The notes under the pieces were generated by a model. It saw only the letters and a program-made list of their open reading frames with translations. It was not told the origin of the DNA and made no database searches. Positions 22,348 to 24,461 of a stretch of DNA of 24,461 nucleotides are shown in pieces; within the stretch, counting starts at the first letter, position 1; every line of letters begins with the position of its first letter. Origin of the DNA: JAXFPC01 sp034180005 (GTDB taxonomy: Bacteria; Bacillota; Negativicutes; Acidaminococcales; Acidaminococcaceae); the NCBI GenBank assembly GCA_034180005.1, contig JAXFPC010000027.1:1-24461 (forward strand), read 5' to 3'. The translations under genes and the position numbers were made by a program.

Positions 22348-22363
22348 TGGATTGTTTTATAAT
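22335..22363 (+). promoter_or_regulatory. Promoter of bioY
   Basis: TTGACT (22335-22340), 17 bases, TATAAT (22358-22363). Confidence 0.85.
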
Positions 22364-22435
22364 GGTTCTTGCGTAAATATTTACGACAATTCTTTGCCGG
22401 TTTGAATAAACCGCAGAGGGAAGTTTGGTGCTGAA

Positions 22436-22981
22436 ATGCAAGAAAAAAATCATATCAATAAAACTGCAGAGATGACGAAAATGGCGCTCATGGTAGCTAT
22501 GAACTGTATCTCCGCTTACATTATAATACCATTGCCGTTCTCCCTTTCGCCGCTTGCTTTGCAAACACTGATTGTAAATCTTACAGGATATGTGTTGAGT
22601 CCAAAGCAGGCGTTTATGACGATGGCGGCATATCTTTTGATCGGTTTGGCAGGTGTTCCCGTGTTTACCGGCGGGAGCGCGGGACCGGGAAAATTATTCG
22701 GGCCGACGGGCGGATATATTTTAGGATTTTTGTTTACTGCCGTCGCTTTGGCTTATTTGCGAGGAGAGAATTATAATTTCAAAAGGTATGCTCTGATAGG
22801 TTGTCTTGTCGGTATACCGCTTATATATGTTCCGGGAGTGCTGCAGATGAAACTGCTTACCGGTATGGCGTGGAGTAAGGCATTTATGATAGGTGTGCTG
22901 CCCTTTATACCTTTGGACATTGTTAAATGCTGCGCAGCGGCATTCCTTGCCGGACCAATCAATCGCATATTCAGTAAATAA
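22436..22981 (+). CDS. bioY: Biotin transporter BioY
   Basis: A 181-residue membrane protein, the biotin-binding S component of an ECF-type importer. About six hydrophobic segments are visible, with the BioY signature GLAGVPVFTGGSAGPGKLFGPTGGYILGF in the middle (split here across residues about 70-97) and a C-terminal IPLDIVKCCAAAFLAGPINR. The ATPase and EcfT partners are not in this window, so it would use shared ECF modules or work alone. The nearest purine-rich site (AGAGGGAAG, 22415-22423) is 12 bases from the ATG, so the start is less certain than the product. A palindrome over the -35 suggests control by a biotin-responsive repressor. Convergent with the hydrolase gene on the minus strand. 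Confidence 0.92.
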   Translation: MQEKNHINKTAEMTKMALMVAMNCISAYIIIPLPFSLSPLALQTLIVNLTGYVLSPKQAFMTMAAYLLIGLAGVPVFTGGSAGPGKLFGPTGGYILGFLFTAVALAYLRGENYNFKRYALIGCLVGIPLIYVPGVLQMKLLTGMAWSKAFMIGVLPFIPLDIVKCCAAAFLAGPINRIFSK

Positions 22982-22985
22982 TAAT

Positions 22986-23019
22986 AAAATGCCATCCGTA
23001 GAAAAACGGGTGGCATTTT
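22986..23019 (+). terminator. Terminator after bioY
   Basis: AAAATGCCATCCGT (22986-22999) pairs with ACGGGTGGCATTTT (23006-23019) with a G-U pair; the T run is short. It sits between two convergent genes and may serve both. Confidence 0.75.
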
Positions 23020-23142
23020 CAGCATCCGGAAAGTTTGAAAATCTTTGCTGTTTTCAGAATACATCCGCACGGAACGATAAAAGAGCATTGGGAAATTATT
23101 TGCCGAAAATAGGACTGTTACTTATGAATGTTGAAAGACAAA

Positions 23143-23811
23143 TTATATTTCTATGGTTTCTCCAGGATGCACGATGAGGACTTTGCTCTTCGTTTTGCTT
23201 TCAACTTCAGTTTTATACTTATCGACATCCTGAACTATGGGAGGCCATGTGTTATAGTGAACAGGTATGATGTATTTGGCTTGTAAAAATTCGGCTGCTA
23301 TGGCTGCGTCGGCAGGATCCATCGTGAAGTTTCCTCCTATAGGCAGCACTGCGTAATCAAAATTATCCTGGCGCTGTAACAGTTGCATATCTCCGAAAAG
23401 AGAAGTATCGCCGGCAAAGTAGATACCTGTACCGTAAATATTCACTATAAAACCGCAGGCATGACCGCCGGGAACGCCGCTGCCGTGAAAAGCCGGCGTT
23501 ATGCGAACTTTGCCGAAAGGGAAATAGTATGTTCCGCCTATGTGCATGGCGTGATTTTTGCAGCCTGCCGTTTCTGCCAGACTGCAAATTTCTGCAGTGG
23601 AGATAATAGTTGCGCCGGAAGATTTGGCTATTTCAAAAGCATTGCCAAGATGATCGAAGTGCCCGTGGCTGATAAAAATATAATCCGCTTTAATATCAGC
23701 AACACCTAAACTTTCAGGATTGCCGTCAAGATACGGATCAAAGATAAATGTGCAGTCGTTTTTTGTGACAGTAAAACAAGCGTGATGAATAAAATGAAAC
23801 TCAGCTTTCAT
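23143..23811 (-). CDS. UPF0173-type metallo-beta-lactamase-fold hydrolase
   Basis: A 222-residue metal-dependent hydrolase of the UPF0173 group, related to UlaG (ascorbate-6-phosphate lactonase). Seen: FHFIHHACFTV at the front, the metal motif SHGHFDHLG (His49, His51, Asp53, His54), AFHGSG, YFAGDTSLF, LPIGGNFTMDP and the C-terminal metal histidine in IPVHYNTWPP. The physiological substrate is unknown. A longer form beginning 14 codons upstream is open, but GGAGG (complement of 23819-23823) is 7 bases before the ATG at 23811, which gives the normal family N-terminus. TATAAT (complement of 23842-23847) is a possible -10 without a clear -35. Confidence 0.92.
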   Translation of the reverse strand: MKAEFHFIHHACFTVTKNDCTFIFDPYLDGNPESLGVADIKADYIFISHGHFDHLGNAFEIAKSSGATIISTAEICSLAETAGCKNHAMHIGGTYYFPFGKVRITPAFHGSGVPGGHACGFIVNIYGTGIYFAGDTSLFGDMQLLQRQDNFDYAVLPIGGNFTMDPADAAIAAEFLQAKYIIPVHYNTWPPIVQDVDKYKTEVESKTKSKVLIVHPGETIEI

Positions 23812-23943
23812 GATTATACCTCCTGCATATTTGTTACTGTTATTATACATCATTTTTGACGTGAGCGTGTTGTTTTTGTGAAAGCCGGGAGACCGATTGA
23901 AAATATGTTCGCAACAATGTAAAATTAAGTAAAGTAATCTAAA

Positions 23944-24105
23944 ATGGAAGCAGAGTTAGAAACGGCGCCTTACACTTACAGCGGTTATATTCATTCCGCA
24001 CAGGATAATTTTTGCAATTTATTTACGCCGGGCGGGGAAGCTAAAGGAGTAGAATTTCCTGCTCTGAAGCTGAGGATGAGCAATAGAGTTACGTGGTTCG
24101 TATGA
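23944..24105 (+). CDS. Doubtful 53-residue ORF
   Basis: An open frame from ATG 23944 to TGA 24105. No ribosome binding site precedes the ATG, and I recognise no family. The composition (aromatic residues, NLFTPGGEAKG, no low-complexity runs) is not random-looking, so it may be a small gene or the remnant of a larger one. The rest of the 270-base gap from 23854 to 24123 shows nothing else I can name. Confidence 0.25.
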   Translation: MEAELETAPYTYSGYIHSAQDNFCNLFTPGGEAKGVEFPALKLRMSNRVTWFV

Positions 24106-24123
24106 ATCGGAGAGGAGCTGCAG

Positions 24124-24461
24124 ATGTTTCAATTTTTAAAGGAGATAAAACAGGCCATTATGGAAGGCTTGGAAGAAGCCAAAGAAGAAATAAGACATGA
24201 AGAAGCGGAGCGAAAAAAAGAAGATGATAAACGCAAGGAAGAAAAGGAAGCAATTTATTCCGAACCGCTGAGCCTTGAAAAATTGGCGCTGGCATTAAGT
24301 TGCCCTATGAGAGAAATCTTAATTCCGGGAGATTCAGCCCGGCTGTTTAAATTTTTTGCTCTTTCGGACGATGATAAAAAGGGAGCCGAAAAGATACTGA
24401 AAAGGGACTTTGATATGTGTGATGGAGAAAGTCTCGCCGGCTCTGTGCTGGAATTTCAGGA
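24124..24461 (+). CDS. Unknown protein with charged coiled-coil, 3' end cut by window edge
   Basis: The frame from ATG 24124 stays open to the right edge (112 codons). AGGAG at 24113-24117, 6 bases before the ATG, makes translation likely. Residues about 1-45 are a highly charged Glu/Lys helix (MEGLEEAKEEIRHEEAERKK), likely coiled coil, preceded by a short hydrophobic MFQFLK start. Then comes SEPLSLEKLALALSCPMREIL and an alpha-rich part ending KILKRDFDMCDGESLAGSVLEF. That last segment loosely recalls DUF1266 proteins (a W-G-I and then a helix), but this is a weak guess; no function is claimed. No signal peptide is obvious. Confidence 0.72.
   Translation, partial: MFQFLKEIKQAIMEGLEEAKEEIRHEEAERKKEDDKRKEEKEAIYSEPLSLEKLALALSCPMREILIPGDSARLFKFFALSDDDKKGAEKILKRDFDMCDGESLAGSVLEFQ

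Overview
The window is an ordinary-looking stretch of bacterial chromosome of moderate GC (mid-40s per cent by eye). Strong AGGAGG-type ribosome binding sites, near-consensus sigma-70/SigA promoters, a SAM-I riboswitch with terminator, Bacillus-type PdxK, ComFC, RecD2, BioY and a two-subunit class I fumarase point to Bacillota. The set of genes would fit an anaerobic, fermentative Negativicutes relative (Acidaminococcaceae-like), but that placement is inference; no rRNA or taxonomic marker is present. I see no insertion sequence, phage, CRISPR array or integrase.

Layout. 1-3986 (+): a hydantoinase/oxoprolinase family protein cut by the left edge, translationally coupled to a histone-deacetylase-fold amidohydrolase with a C-terminal Cys cluster, then rdgB and a YfcE/MJ0936-type phosphoesterase. 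4037-6829 (+): a promoter, malic enzyme and both fumarase subunits, closed by a strong terminator; together these interconvert pyruvate, malate and fumarate. 6845-7942 (+): a consensus promoter, a SAM-I riboswitch and a methionine-binding lipoprotein with no ABC partner nearby. 8108-9735 (+): sfsA and lgt. 9732-9904: a tRNA-Arg(ACG) with its own perfect promoter and terminator. 10074-11678 (+): pdxK and a phosphoglycolate-phosphatase-like HAD, each with its own promoter. 11745-12285 (-): a small DnaA-domain-I-like protein, then tRNA-Pro(CGG), whose promoter sits inside a 33-bp perfect palindrome. 12375-16730 (+): mscL with a zinc ribbon, tyrS, brnQ, a DUF3783-like protein and yajQ. 16777-17210 (+): a secreted protein made of 11-residue FPD repeats. 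17236-19276 (-): a three-gene operon (SpeD-like protein lacking the pyruvoyl serine, HAD phosphatase, exported pentapeptide-repeat protein) from a perfect consensus promoter. 19308-22981 (+): recD2, comFC and bioY, the last with a 22-bp palindrome across its -35. 23143-23847 (-): an UPF0173 metallo-beta-lactamase-fold hydrolase. 23944-24461 (+): a doubtful small ORF and an unfinished coiled-coil-rich protein running off the right edge.

Most is housekeeping. The parts that ordinary annotation does not explain are the SpeD-like operon, the FPD-repeat exported protein, the hydantoinase/HDAC-fold pair, the DnaA-domain-like protein beside tRNA-Pro, and the two promoter-spanning palindromes.
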